Positions 1-12,095 of a stretch of DNA of 64,000 nucleotides are shown piece after piece. Both the position numbers and the translations under genes were made by a program. The DNA is from Cyanoderma ruficeps. Taxonomy: Eukaryota; Chordata; Aves; Passeriformes; Timaliidae. Each line of letters begins with the position of its first letter. Positions within the stretch are counted from its first letter, which is position 1. The notes under the pieces were generated by a model. It saw nothing but the letters and a program-made list of their open reading frames with translations, made no database searches and was not told where the DNA came from. The stretch lies in assembly GCA_008694505.1 (NCBI GenBank), contig VZDJ01007749.1:6783457-6847456 (forward strand), given 5' to 3'.

Positions 1-2079
1 TGTACTCTCCAAGAAGCCACAGAAATAGGATGAGTTTGGACTGGATGTGGTAGATTGTGTTCTTAAAAACAGCTTCTAAAAAAAAGTCCACAATCTGTAT
101 AGCTTCTTATACATTAAATATTAATTTATGCAAAACATTTCTGCATTCAAGTCATAATATATTTTTGCAATAACAGTTTGTTGTTTTCCCAAATGTATGA
201 TTTTAAACCCATGCCTTTCTGCATGGACATTTTAGATGGCTGCTATGGATTCCAAACCAATGGGTGATTGTCTTTCTGCTTAGGGAACGTGCTTTCTGAT
301 CTGGTAGAAATCTTGTTCTGACCCAAAGTTGTAGTAAGAAGTGAGGAAATAGCAGTGATCACAAATGGGCGATGAAGGGTCAGTTAAATTCTCTGACAGA
401 TTTAGAATATATTTGGGGGCAGATAGTGAAACTTCCAGTTAGGATAAGGTGGAAGTCCAGTAAAACAGACTGGACAATGTACAATGAAATGCCAATGGAA
501 GTTAATGAGGTATTCATCAAGGATGAGTAAGCCTCTATCTCTTCAAGGACACAAGCTTTGCCCTCTGATTCAAATATAGAATTTATTGTTGAGTCCTAGT
601 CACATTTTACAAGCAGAGAGTTACTTTGCTATAAAATGGTAGCTGGGAAAGCACAATTGCAATGCTTACCACCAGCTCTCTAGAGAGCCACTGAGGCTTT
701 GTGGTTGAACTTGTTTCTGCTGAAATGACATTGGCTGCCTGATGAAAGAAGCACGTATCTTGGTCAATAGAGATAGCGGGCATTTGAACAACCATGAATT
801 GTTATCAACTACTTGTACATTGTTCAATTTATTGTACCTGGGGACATTCCCAGGCACAGAGAGCAGCCGACACACAAAAGCTTGTATCTATGCTAGGGAG
901 ATACTCTGGGAGAGGATGGCTCCCTGCTGAGGGCCAGCTCAGATTTAAGTCCTTGACTCTGGACTGTGCCCGGGAATGGCTGGGGGAGCAGTAATTGACA
1001 TGGACTGTGAAATGCTTGAACACCTTACTAATACAGACAATCATGGTTCATTCCCAGATCTGGTTTAATTTGCCAATATTGATGAGGGCCTTGGTCCCTG
1101 AGCCTCCACTCTGTTTTGCAAGGTAGCAGAACCTGCAGGTGGAAAAGGAGATGAGGCTCCTGGTGGTTTCCTGGGCTGTAGGATGGAAAGGTTTCCTGTC
1201 TTTCTTCTGCATCAGTGCACAGGGCAAACTGGGTGGGGAGAGGCTGCCCTGATCAGCAGTGCAGTCAGCAGATAACACTATCACCCCAGCTGCTTGCATG
1301 GCTCTGAAATGAAAGACGCAAGGCAAGTGGCACGTTTGATATGGTGCTGCCCTCTGCTTTACCTCCTTCCAGAACATTCTTATTTTGTTTTTCAATGTTC
1401 ACCCATGTTTAAAAAAGCTCTGCGTCTGTTTCACCATACATTGCTGACCACGCTGTGGTGAGGAGGTGGAAACAAAGCAGTGGTAAGAGGCTTCAGGGTA
1501 CGTGTGGGGAAATGACCCAGTGGTGAATTTATATGAACACAACACAGTAGGTCCACAACCTAAAGTACAGAAAATCTTGCAATATAGGATTGTATAATCC
1601 AAGAGGTAGAAAGCAAACCTTTTTTAATAAACACCTTAAAAATCAGTCTTGTAAAATGCATCTGATGTGGATGAGCCAATCCTCCAAGCTAAAAACCAGG
1701 AAGTACAACTGGCAGTGGGAAATCAGCACAGTGAATGCCATGATGTCTTGCAGAGCAGCATTCTCTTTAATTAGCTGTTTCTTTTTAGAGTTCCCATATG
1801 AGTAGGGATGGTAGCCTTTCTGTATACCCCAGTTTCTTTTGCCCAGATTGGTCATAGAAAGTGTTTTTTTTATGGCTGGGCTTTAAGTGCCCAGCACTGT
1901 GCAGGGTCTATGCTGTGACAAAACACCTACCAGCAGCACAGTACCTGCAGCTCTTTGCGCTGGTTGGTGCACGCTCTAAACAATCTCAAAATGAGTTTGG
2001 TGACATTGCCATCTGAGTAACACCCTTCAACTCATGAACATCTCTGGTGTGTAATTTCTAGGAGTGTAAGTGGGTGTTC
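1..2079. other. non-coding stretch, nothing recognised
   Basis: AT-rich sequence with short open frames on both strands. None shows codon-level structure, splice-consistent partners or a recognisable domain. No transposon end or RNA gene was recognised by eye. Confidence 0.5.
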
Positions 2080-2475
2080 AGGGAGCCCTATATTCACCGA
2101 GCCCAGTCTGGGTGTAGCTTGGTAGCTCACAAGAGGGGGAGAGAATCGCAGCCCTCGAGGCCTTTGCATGGTGCTCAGAGCAGCTGCTGCCCAGCCCTCA
2201 CTGAGGAGGGAGAAGCTTCTCCCCCACAGGCATGCCAGCTCTGGGGGAGAAGGCCCGTGGTGGATCATCTGCTCCGCATGTCTGCGCCTGTGCTGTGGCA
2301 AAGGGGCGCTGTGCATTCCCCAGGATAGGCTGGGAATGGGGAAGGATCAGCTGTTGATGGGGAAGGGTTTGCTGAGGCTTTCAGAGAGGGAAGAGTGGGA
2401 ACCTGGGGAGCTCCCTCAGCGGCCCCCACAAATCCTGTTCTCTGAGTGCCACCCGTGCTTTCCAGCATAGTTTCT
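2080..2475. other. locally GC-rich patch, function unknown
   Basis: This segment is clearly richer in G and C than its AT-rich flanks and has overlapping open frames of about 80-100 codons on both strands. Open frames on both strands are expected from base composition alone, because stop codons are AT-rich. CpG density is modest, so it is not a clear CpG island. No protein family was recognised. Confidence 0.3.
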
Positions 2476-5400
2476 GAGGCCATCTAGAAGTGGGCAGTGT
2501 ATAAGCATCTTTCTGCCTCCTACTCCTGATGCTTTTTATTTGAAGGGAAGTGGCTTACTTGAAAATGTCTTGAGGCTTTTTTACAATTTCCCTTGATTCC
2601 CATTGTTTCCAGACATAGTTTTTTCTTCTGTTTGCAGTAGCTCTTCTTTGCCTCTGTCCTTTATTATATGAAATATGAAATCTGATTTTAACCAGCAGCT
2701 CCTTACACTCACAATGACAGCAAGTCCATCTACCCCTAAAAGTAACACTGGCACAACTTCTATGCTAATATGCTGGCACTGTGTGTGTGAAAAGAAAGAA
2801 AAAAGCAAAAGCAGATACCCCAAGGTATTGTTCTCCTATGAGCTATGAAATTCTACAAATGATGAAATGGATTATGCTTCCTCCTGGCTGTAAGGCAGGG
2901 TATTGCTTCTCCAAGAAGGAAACTGATCTTTTTGGGTTAGTGGCTGGGCTGACATGCAGGCTGCTCCCACAGCCTGCCTTTGGCAGACTGAGCATCAATG
3001 TCCTTCTGCTTCTTTGCCAGCCCAAGAAGAAAAGGATTTGGCTCCTGATGCAGGAATACAGGAGCAGGCTATCTGCTGGTGGAAGCAAGGGGAAATGTGT
3101 TGGCTAGAAGGAAGTCCCGGCTACTTTCACCAGCCGAAAATCTGTCCCTGTGCTCTGCTCTTCTCCATGTGGCAGGGAACTGGGCTGCCAGCACAGCAAG
3201 GAGGGGCTACACGGCGACACAGCTATCACCTTAAGGGGATGAAAATTTAATTTTCTGGCTACAGTGGGGATCTCCAGGGACCATGAAGCAGCAAGGCAAT
3301 CATCCCCTACTCCTCCAGGTTCCTATATATGTATATACTATTTCTGGCAGATGTCAAAGGCTTCTGCAAATTATTTTATATTTGCAGCCCCCAATTCATG
3401 TTTCCTTCTGAAAGACAAACACTGTCTTTCCAAGCACTTCGTGTCCTGGCCAAAGAATAATCATGTGAGGCAGCAGCAATGGGAGGCTGAGGGGAACAAA
3501 GAGGAGCATGGCTCACAGAGCTCTTTCAGAGCAGTTGTTCACTTGGCCAAAGAATTTGGCAGCGTGCCTGTGCCTTCCTTGAATCCAGCATCTCTGTCCA
3601 GCCCCATGCCTGCACTGCGTGGGTCAGGGTAACCTTCTTCATATGGGACACACACAAAGCAAAAACCATTCTGGGGAAACATGGCTTCAGGACAAGGATC
3701 TATAAGTAAGAGATGTATGGAGTCTCTTGTAGGATGAAGGTTGCTTCCAAAGCAAGTGCCAGCAGCAGTGGGTCTGATGAAGTGGAGAAACATCTCATAT
3801 TTAGGGCACACTCACATATATGCAGGGCACACTCACATATATGCATGTATTTATTTTTGCATGTACACACATGTGCATGCACACACACGTATGATACTGA
3901 TCATATATGGCCATATTTATTGCCATGTCTCAGCAAATTCAAGGTCTTGATTTAGTCACAGTGCCATACAAATACCGTTTACTGGGTATCCCTGATATCT
4001 TCTCTGTGGTATCTCCTTCCTGCTTATCATTTTCAAATTGGACCAATTCAGTGTGTCAGGATTTTGCCGTTGCCTTTTGTGTTGCCTTTGGCAGTTGTCC
4101 TTTCTGCCTGGCAGAAACCCTAGAATCATTGTGTGTATTTGGTATATTTTCTGTACAATTATTGAATATTGCCATGTGGATCCCAGCTGTGCGAGGCATC
4201 TTTCTGCTAGGTACTGAAGCTATGTCAAGGGCAGAGGCATAGTAAGGGGATTTTCATTGTCCTGGGGTTCACACTGATTTTCCCTGCTGTGTTTGATCTG
4301 GGTAGAGAGAAGCACAAAGGTGGTTTTTAAAAGTTAGCAAGACATGCACAGGGAGAAAAGAAAAGGGCATGGATAGACAAATAGAGCCAATCCTCTTTGA
4401 AAAGTCCTCCTACTGCTTTGTTCAGTGGGTAGGTACTACTACAATATGTTTTTTTGGCTGGCAACAGCCACAATCTGACCAGCTGTTATCACCCCTCCAC
4501 AAGCATACTGGGCCCTGCTCCACCCTGCCTCTATCTGGGCACTCCAAACTTTGGCCCCTTCAATCCCTTTGATTATTTTTCTTCTGCTTGCTCTTCTCAG
4601 ATGCTTTCTCCCTTGTCATTCAGAGGCCCCCTAATCTTCTTTCTTCCTTGCTCATCTGTTCATGACTGCCAATCTCTCCCTCCCCAGCATGCTGCTGGCC
4701 AATTTGCACCTGCTGTTTTTCTGCTTGGAGACCTCCTTAACGTGGTCCTGCAAAAAATCTAAAAGGGAGTCATTAAAAGTGACCAGGTCTAGGGCTTGAA
4801 AGTGCAGCCAGCTTGAAAATCAACTTGCTCTTCACAGAACTGCTGCTCAGTTGGATATCTAGATGTGGACCTTGAATACACATTGCTGGCCAATTTTCTC
4901 TTTTTTATTGAAAACTGCCCAGAGGTTAGAAAGTTTGAAGATGGAAAAACTCAGCTTAGTTACTGTGGCTAAGCTGAAGTGTTTTTAACACTACCACCAC
5001 CAACATGAAAAGAAATGACTGTGGTGGCTAGTTTCGAGCAATTTGGAGAAGAGCATCAATACAAAGATACTCTGCAATACTGCTACTTGTGAAGTACTCG
5101 TGAAGTACAAGGAAGTACTTATGAACCCTCAAAGATGTTGTGGGAAGCCATGTAAAATCAGGGATATGGGAAGTGTTTGACTTGACTGTTCTTAACAGTC
5201 TTCCTTCAGGGTCACATAGTGATTCCATGACAAAGCTCCCTCCAGCTGCTGAATGTTCTCCCTTTGGCAAACACCATAGATAACCTCAATATCATCCTTG
5301 AGGTCCTGCTCATCCACAGCACTGACCTCTTTTTTAAATCTGCTTTTCATCTTACTTGAGACCAGGCTGGCTAGACTGCAGACAGGTGGATCTGCCATGA

Positions 5401-8400
5401 GGCTGACCTGTGCTCAGCCCATTCCTGCCTTTCCCACTTTTGTCCATCTGCCATCAACAGGAGTGCTCAGAAACACTCAGAACATCTTCTGAGGTATGAT
5501 TTTTCTCAAGACACTGAGAGCATTTTAGAGCACTTGATGTGAGCACAAGGTCAAGAAGAATGCACTCACATGTGTCTCTTGTTCTTGATTTGTTGTTTGG
5601 GCAGGGAAAAGAGGGTGTTTTGAGTTCAGTGACAATAGAGGTTTCTACGTGCTCTTTACTCAGCACTATGTGCTTTAGTATAAACCCCTTGACCCCTGGG
5701 GAACTGGCACTGTCGTGATAACAAGCAGACATTATGAGTTAATGCCTTTAATAACCTTTTTATGGTAAAAAATTTCCAGGATTTATGGCTTTGAACCTGT
5801 TATCCTATACCAGATTAATACAACTGTATTTACAAAGTGATTACAAGGGCACTTCTCTTGAGATAAGCAACTTTTATGAATGATTAAACAATTCTGACTA
5901 ATTTGACTGCCGTTACACATTTAAAGAAAAGAAATCTAACAATTCCTGAGCAAAGATTCCAGGTACTTAACCTTTCAATCTGATTAATTAAAAATGAAGT
6001 TCAGATGATTTGGAGGACTGATGATTCCACCTTCACTGAGATCATGGGCGCTGTGGCACTGAACCTCATGAACTTCCACAGTGGCACCCATCACAGCTGT
6101 TTGTTTTTTCTTGCTGAACCAATGGCTCCGCCCTCTGAATTATTTTCTTTTTCAGCTCCCCTCTCCTTTGGGCTTTTGGTGATAAAGCTTTGTTAATAAG
6201 GTTGAATTTTGTTTGCCCAGCTGGGCATTGTAAAGGAACCCTCTGAAGTCTTGTTTGATCACATACTAAGGGGTAGATGCTTAGAAATGTTTATATAGAA
6301 ATATACTGAAGTTTATTGCTTTAAATATTACTAATTGTTCCTTTATTAGGAGAGCACTTGAGCATGAAGGTCAGATCCCTGTTTTGCCAGATGTACTAGA
6401 AACATAAAATGGGTGGTGCTTCTGAGGCTGAAGAGTTTAAAATGTAGACCAAATTCTCAAACTTCTGGTTGATTTGAGAATTTTTTGATGTGAATTTTGC
6501 TTTTTAGTGGTGTTTGATGTGGTTAGCTAAGCCAGCCATGATGAAAGGGATGGCAGGAGCATGTGTTACTGTTGTTTCTTGGTTGCTTTTTCTTGACTTC
6601 AGATTTAGTGATGCTGAGTTCAGTTACGAGTTAGTACATCAGGATTTACGCATGTAGATCTATTTTCATCAGAAGACTCATTGATTCCAGTGGTTTTATA
6701 AATAGCTTAGGCTTTATTAATAGGCCAAGAAGTTAGTGATGAGTCAAAACTCTGAAAGAAATGCTCAGACTGGCTCCCAGTCCTGGTGCCTATATCAAGC
6801 TTTTCGCTTCACCTGGATTCAGAAAGGAAGTTATTTGGTCCTTGGTCACAGGCCTGTGGCAGTCAAGAGGCAAGATCCTTCTGTAGGTCTTAGGCTGGCA
6901 ATATAATTCAAGTAAATGCTTTCCAAGAAATATTTCATGAAGTCTGACATGAAAAGTAATGACCTTTACTGCTATGGAAATCGTGCTGAACTGGAGTTGT
7001 ACGGGAGCAGAGGTCTGTACTATCAGGAATTTTACTATCTGCCTGAAGCAGTTCCTTTGTTTCTTATCTGCCTATCACACTGTGCAGCCAGAAATCTCCT
7101 TTCTGTAAGCTGTACACAGAACAACTTAAGCACTTATTTTAAACTATGTGGGTTTCTTAGTCAGCAAGTGATTAGCTACTTAGCCTCCTTTTTGAAAGCA
7201 TGCACCTCTTCTATTACATTGCCCAGGGATCAGAATCTGTTGAGTAGTAAGAGAACCACATATTTACATGGCAATTCCCTGGCATGTCTTGCATGATCCT
7301 TAAAAAGCATGACCCTGATGAGCTGCCCTCTCCTACTTCTGCAGTCTGACACTTGCATCTCAGAATGGAATAAGGTAACTTAATGTAAACCGAATCACAC
7401 ACTTCAGATTTTGTTGAACAGGAAAAATCCAAATGAGCCAATCGCTGTCATCTTTCTTAAAGAAGCCTTTGGCTGCACATGCATCTGTCTGGGCCTGATG
7501 CAACTAAGCAGGGTCCAGCTCAGTTCTTGCTTGAGAGACATTAAAAGTGGCCTGTTTAGACTTTGGGTTTATTTCTGAGGAATGGAAAGTGACTGCTATC
7601 TCTTGTCCCCATGCCCCATCTATGCCCAAAATCCCCCCAGGGGAAGGCGAGATGTCAGTAAAACAGAGAAATCATATGGGAATTAATACAAAATGGTGGG
7701 AAGAAAGAGGGCTGAGTCAGACTTCATCTTTACACTTGAAGATCAGCATAATCTCCAGAGCTATTATGTAAGACTCTGGCTTGAGTGTTGCTCTTTATGC
7801 CTTGACATAAGCCAGTGATGTAAGCCTGATAAATATTGTACTTACTTAAGTAAGCCACTTGCTCTGGCTTCATAATGATGTTGCAAATGGAATTTATCCT
7901 TGTTCATGTTGGAATAAATGAAGGTAGAGTCTGTGCCATGGTGTCTTGAATTCTCAGTAACAAGTCTAGTCTGAAGTGTAATAGATTTAAAATCCTAGTG
8001 AGTTTACTAGGCACTGCATCATGGTCAAAGTTAAAGGGTTCGTTCTTGGGTCAGTAATAATTTGTAATAATGATTCATAGAAGAGACAGAAAGCGGTGGT
8101 CAAAGGTGAGATGAATCATGATGCCAGTGAAGCTCCATTTTGCTACTGAGTCATGCCTTTCTAAGCCAGAAGAAAGCTGCCTTACAGAAAATCACTCTAT
8201 GAGAGTGGCTTCAGGAAATCTACAATTTTTAAACTACCAATGTTTTACAAACAAAAGCATCTCACTCTTGTTTAAAACCAAAATTTTCTCTCCTCATTGC
8301 CATTCCTTGGTTCTCTACTCTTCTCCACAAACTGCACACAGAGACTGGCAATGCTGTTCCTCCAGCACTGCCAGGAGGAGCTGCAGCATGGAGCAGCTTG

Positions 8401-9715
8401 TGAGGTACCTTGAACTGTGCTAGCTCCTGTCCCTCTGCCAGGATAGGCATGGCCTCAAAGTATTTCCCCCTTGCTCTTCACTTTCATCTCCTTTTTGGAG
8501 GTGCTGCAGGCTAAGCTGTCACCTGTGTCACATTGCCCTCTGCAGTACTTCAGCTAGAGTCAGGTGTTTGCTAACACTTGTTGAATTCAGCCTGTTGAAG
8601 ATCCAGATTCATAGACGTCCTTACAGGGAATCACACATTGCTGTCTCAGGGACAGGAAGGTGGCTTTATGGGATTTTTGGATGTGGGAAGGACCTCTTGC
8701 TGGACTTCTGACTCATCCTTACATTTAAGTCAACACGGCAGAGGGTGCATTTGTTCAATTTCTTCAGGTTAATGTGTGCTAAGGCCCCCTCCCAAAACAG
8801 CAGCATTTATGTGTGCTCAGTGCAAACAGTCCCAAAGTAATAAGGCCAAATGTTTCAGGATGTTGTTAGATAAAAGCAGATGAAAGAGCATAGGGGAGGA
8901 CACTGGTGCTGGTTGTCTTAGGCTGGCTGGTGCACCATGTCATAGTATTCATCATACAAGGAAATGATAATGAATAAACCAGGGCCATCCTTCAGGTGAA
9001 GTATGAAGCAAGGCTTAAAGAAGTATGTAAGGGAAGAGCTCTGCACAGTACTGATCTAATTTCCCTTTCCTCCAAAACATAATTTAAAAACCTAGTTAGT
9101 GAAATTTTCCTGCAGAAAAGATATCCTTTGGGGTGTTAATTTGCAGCATCATAAACAGTATGTAGCAAGCAGAAGTCTACAAGATTACTTAATAATGTAT
9201 TCTATAAACTATTCTGGTTATTAGTGGGCAATGCTGAAAACAGGTGGTGTTAAAATAGAACTTATTAAAAGAAAACTAGTGCTGCAAGTACCTGAGATGA
9301 GCACAACAAATTTCAGGTGTGAAAATTGTAATAAACTGATCAGCCAAGGTGATTTTTCTTAAATTAGATCCTCTGCCTCAAGGAGGATTGCCTGAAAGAA
9401 CACCTTTCCTCTTTGCTGTAGGGAAAAGGGTTTTTTCAGATATCTGCCCATTTACCACTAAACTCTGCTAAGTGTGGAGTTAAAGCATTTTCAAGATACA
9501 TTTCTGCATGATGTGATTAAAATCTGGGAGATGTAAATAGTCCCAGGAAGGTTATTTTATATTTGATTGCTGCATTCTAATGATTACTAATGATCAGCAG
9601 ACTAATGGGACATAGCGAAGATGGAGTTAAGATCAATGTGCAGGAAAGAAATGAAAAATGAGCTTCCAGTGAAAGTTAGAGCTTTTCCACAGTAAAAGTG
9701 ATAAAATATTCCAAG
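2476..9715. other. intergenic or intronic stretch, no gene recognised
   Basis: No open frame with a recognisable domain and no clear transposon end was found. Short periodic sequence occurs around 3803-3890 and is listed separately. The stretch could be intergenic or lie in a large intron; the sequence does not decide. Confidence 0.45.
3803..3844. repeat. tandem 21-bp repeat, two units, leading into CA-rich tract
   Basis: Two identical 21-base units (3803-3823 and 3824-3844) lie head to tail. A purine-pyrimidine alternating CA/TG-rich stretch follows to about 3890. Confidence 0.85.
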
Positions 9716-9998
9716 TCATAGAATCATTGAACATCTTGGGTTGAAGGGATGTACAGGGATCTTCCAACTTCTGGCCCTGCACAAAAGAGCCTCTGCTAAT
9801 ATCCAGACATTTCTTGAACTCTGTCAGGATTCGTGCTGCGACCACTTCCCTGGGGAGCCTGTTCCAGTGCCCAAACACTCTTTGGGTAAAAAACCTCTTT
9901 TTAATATCTAACCCAAACCTCCTCTGGCACAACGTCAGTCCATTCCCTTGGGTCCTGTCTCTGGTCACCACAGAGAAGAGGGCAGTGCCTGCCCCTCT
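9716..9998 (-). mobile_element. CR1 LINE fragment, 3' end, minus strand
   Basis: Read on the minus strand, this is the 3' part of a chicken-repeat-1 non-LTR retrotransposon. The frame at 9633-9971 carries the C-terminal reverse-transcriptase-ORF signature ([13 protein letters not shown], then [10 protein letters not shown]). The plus strand opens with the typical reverse-complemented tail (TCATAGAATCATTGAAC). It is 5'-truncated, as most CR1 copies are, and carries no intact ORF. Confidence 0.9.
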
Positions 9999-11940
9999 AA
10001 AGTATAGGTCTAAGTATTAGAAAGCAGGATAGAGTAGAAAAAAAGTATGTCAAAGTCTGGGAATTATTTAAGGAAGAGGTATAAGAAATATTAGCTAAAG
10101 GTGATCTCTTTTCCTTTCATCTGAAACCCTTGCTCCAAAAACTTTTTGAAATTCTTTTTCTGAACATTCCTCTGCTTTTGGATTGCCTGCCTCTGAGCTG
10201 GGAGAAAACTTGGCTGTTGCAAAGGCCAAACACAATTATAAGTTAAAAAATAAGCCAGACAACCCCCCCACCCCAAACCCAGTTCATTTAGTTATGGGTA
10301 CTTCAAATATATTTCTTGCAGTGTGTTGAAATTATTTTTTAGCCATTTCTTCCCTGATATGCATGACAGTCCTTGCTTCCTTTCTGCTCTAGAAAATAGC
10401 AGATTAGTTATCACTGTTGCATGCAGGCACAAAGGTGGCAATGCCTGTGACACAGTATCCACATTGTAACGGTTGAGACATACTTAATAAGAGGAAGTGA
10501 CATGGAAACTAGAGAAGTTTACCCAGGATAATTAACAGTTTGAACCCAATAACTCTCATAACTGTAATATGCAAGAATTTTCCATTGCGCTTTCTCCTCT
10601 ACAACGGACATACTTGATCTTCTTTATAGGTTATTGAAGTATCACTGGCCAGTCATAAAATGTGACCTCTTTTCCCTGCAAGAAATGGAATGTCCTGGAC
10701 ACAAGTTACGTGCATCTTCTGATTGCAGGACAAAACAATGCTTTTGAGTCTTCCCTGGAGGCTCTTCTTTCGACCACTGCAGGACCATTCTCAGTGTTAA
10801 ATTTTTCTAGCACAGTGTCAGGGCCAATCTGAAGTGGAAGTGATTTCTCTTGCAGAGAACATTCCTTACTAGAGTAGATGAATGCTGAGAAAGGATGGAG
10901 AATTACTTTGTTGTAGTCAGGAGATGTAACCAGGAGGTGTAGGGATTTGCAACTAAAAGTCAACACTGCCGAACCTTAAAAAAAAAAAAAAAAAAAGAAA
11001 AAAAGAAAAAAAGTTTATTTTTGCTGAAAAAGACCAGTAAAGCAGAGGAAGAATAAAAGAATAAGACATTTTCTACCAAACAGTAAGACATCATGACAAA
11101 CCCTCTGCCTACACAGCAGTTCCATTTGGATCCATGACGCAGATCCCGGAACCCATTTGTGCAAGTTATTGGAGCAATCTGGGGACACTGAGTTTGCTGC
11201 TCTGCTATCAGCCATTCCTGCTGGGCCGTTGGGTTCATCTTATGATTTGAGTTCACTTATGAGGTGGTTAACAGCCCTTTAAGAGTTTGTTCTTTGCATG
11301 TAAAGATGGATTGCATACCCTGAACTCTCTTAATCTCTGGATGCTATAAATGGTTGTACGCCCTTGACACGAACAGTTTTTTTGCAAACAAGGCCCATTC
11401 AGTGCTCACCTTGAGTGAAGGCAGCAACCTCTGGGCTATCTCTGTCCACAGGTTGTCCAGGCTTGTTGTCTTCCCAGGCCAGAGATCACCTCTGGGGCAC
11501 TGGCAACATCCATTTGACCCATTCCTGCCTCCTGTTTGTGTCATTCCTCACTGCCCTGAATCAGGTCAGCCTCTCCCTGTATGGACAAACAAGAAATAAT
11601 TAGTTCCAGGATCAATATCTGTTCTTACAACTGGTCTTTTTGTCCCCTTTTAGAGTTGCTTTTCACCAAAACTTCTGAGCATAGCACCTGAAAAATCAGT
11701 AACAATAACAAAATTGCTAGTAGATGTTTTAGAGTGCCTGGTATTTCATACCTTGCAGAGAAAACCTATTATTGGGTTGAGTTTTTATTTGCCTTCAACT
11801 TCTTTTTGTTCTTGTGTCCCTTCCATTGATCTAATTTTTTTAAAAAATTGTTTTTGTTTTGAGACTATATGTGCTTTGCTAGCAGCTTGAGGTACTGCAT
11901 GCTTGGGTACGTTGTGAGCACTGCAAGGTTGGATAGTCAC
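9999..11940. other. non-coding stretch, nothing recognised
   Basis: No gene or transposon recognised apart from the A-rich tract at 10978-11012. Confidence 0.45.
10978..11012. repeat. A-rich homopolymer tract
   Basis: A run of 19 A is followed by A-rich sequence interrupted by single G residues. No adjacent retrocopy or target-site duplication was recognised, so it is called simple low-complexity sequence. Confidence 0.8.
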
Positions 11941-11960
11941 AGTAAAAGGGGAAGGATCCC

Positions 11961-12095
11961 TTAGCCTCCAGGATATGTAGATGTGGCACTTAGGGACAAG
12001 ATTTAGTGGTGGACCTGGCAGTGTTAGGTTTACAGTTAATCTTGATGATCTTAAAGGTCTTTTCCAAGGTGAAAAATTCTATAATTCTGTGATGT
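11961..12095 (+). mobile_element. CR1 LINE 3'-end fragment, plus strand
   Basis: The text GTAGATGTGGCACTTAGGGA, then a TTTAGTGGTGGACCTGGCAG motif, then GATGATCTTAAAGGTCTTTT and a degenerate TTCTATAATTCTGTG end matches the familiar 3' terminus of avian CR1. The copy is severely 5'-truncated and old (several mismatches to the terminal octamer repeat). The left boundary is approximate. Confidence 0.85.

Noticed and set aside
5192..5398. 68-codon minus-strand frame with a plausible hydrophilic protein composition
   Set aside because: No recognisable family, no flanking exons and no good start context. Chance cannot be excluded.
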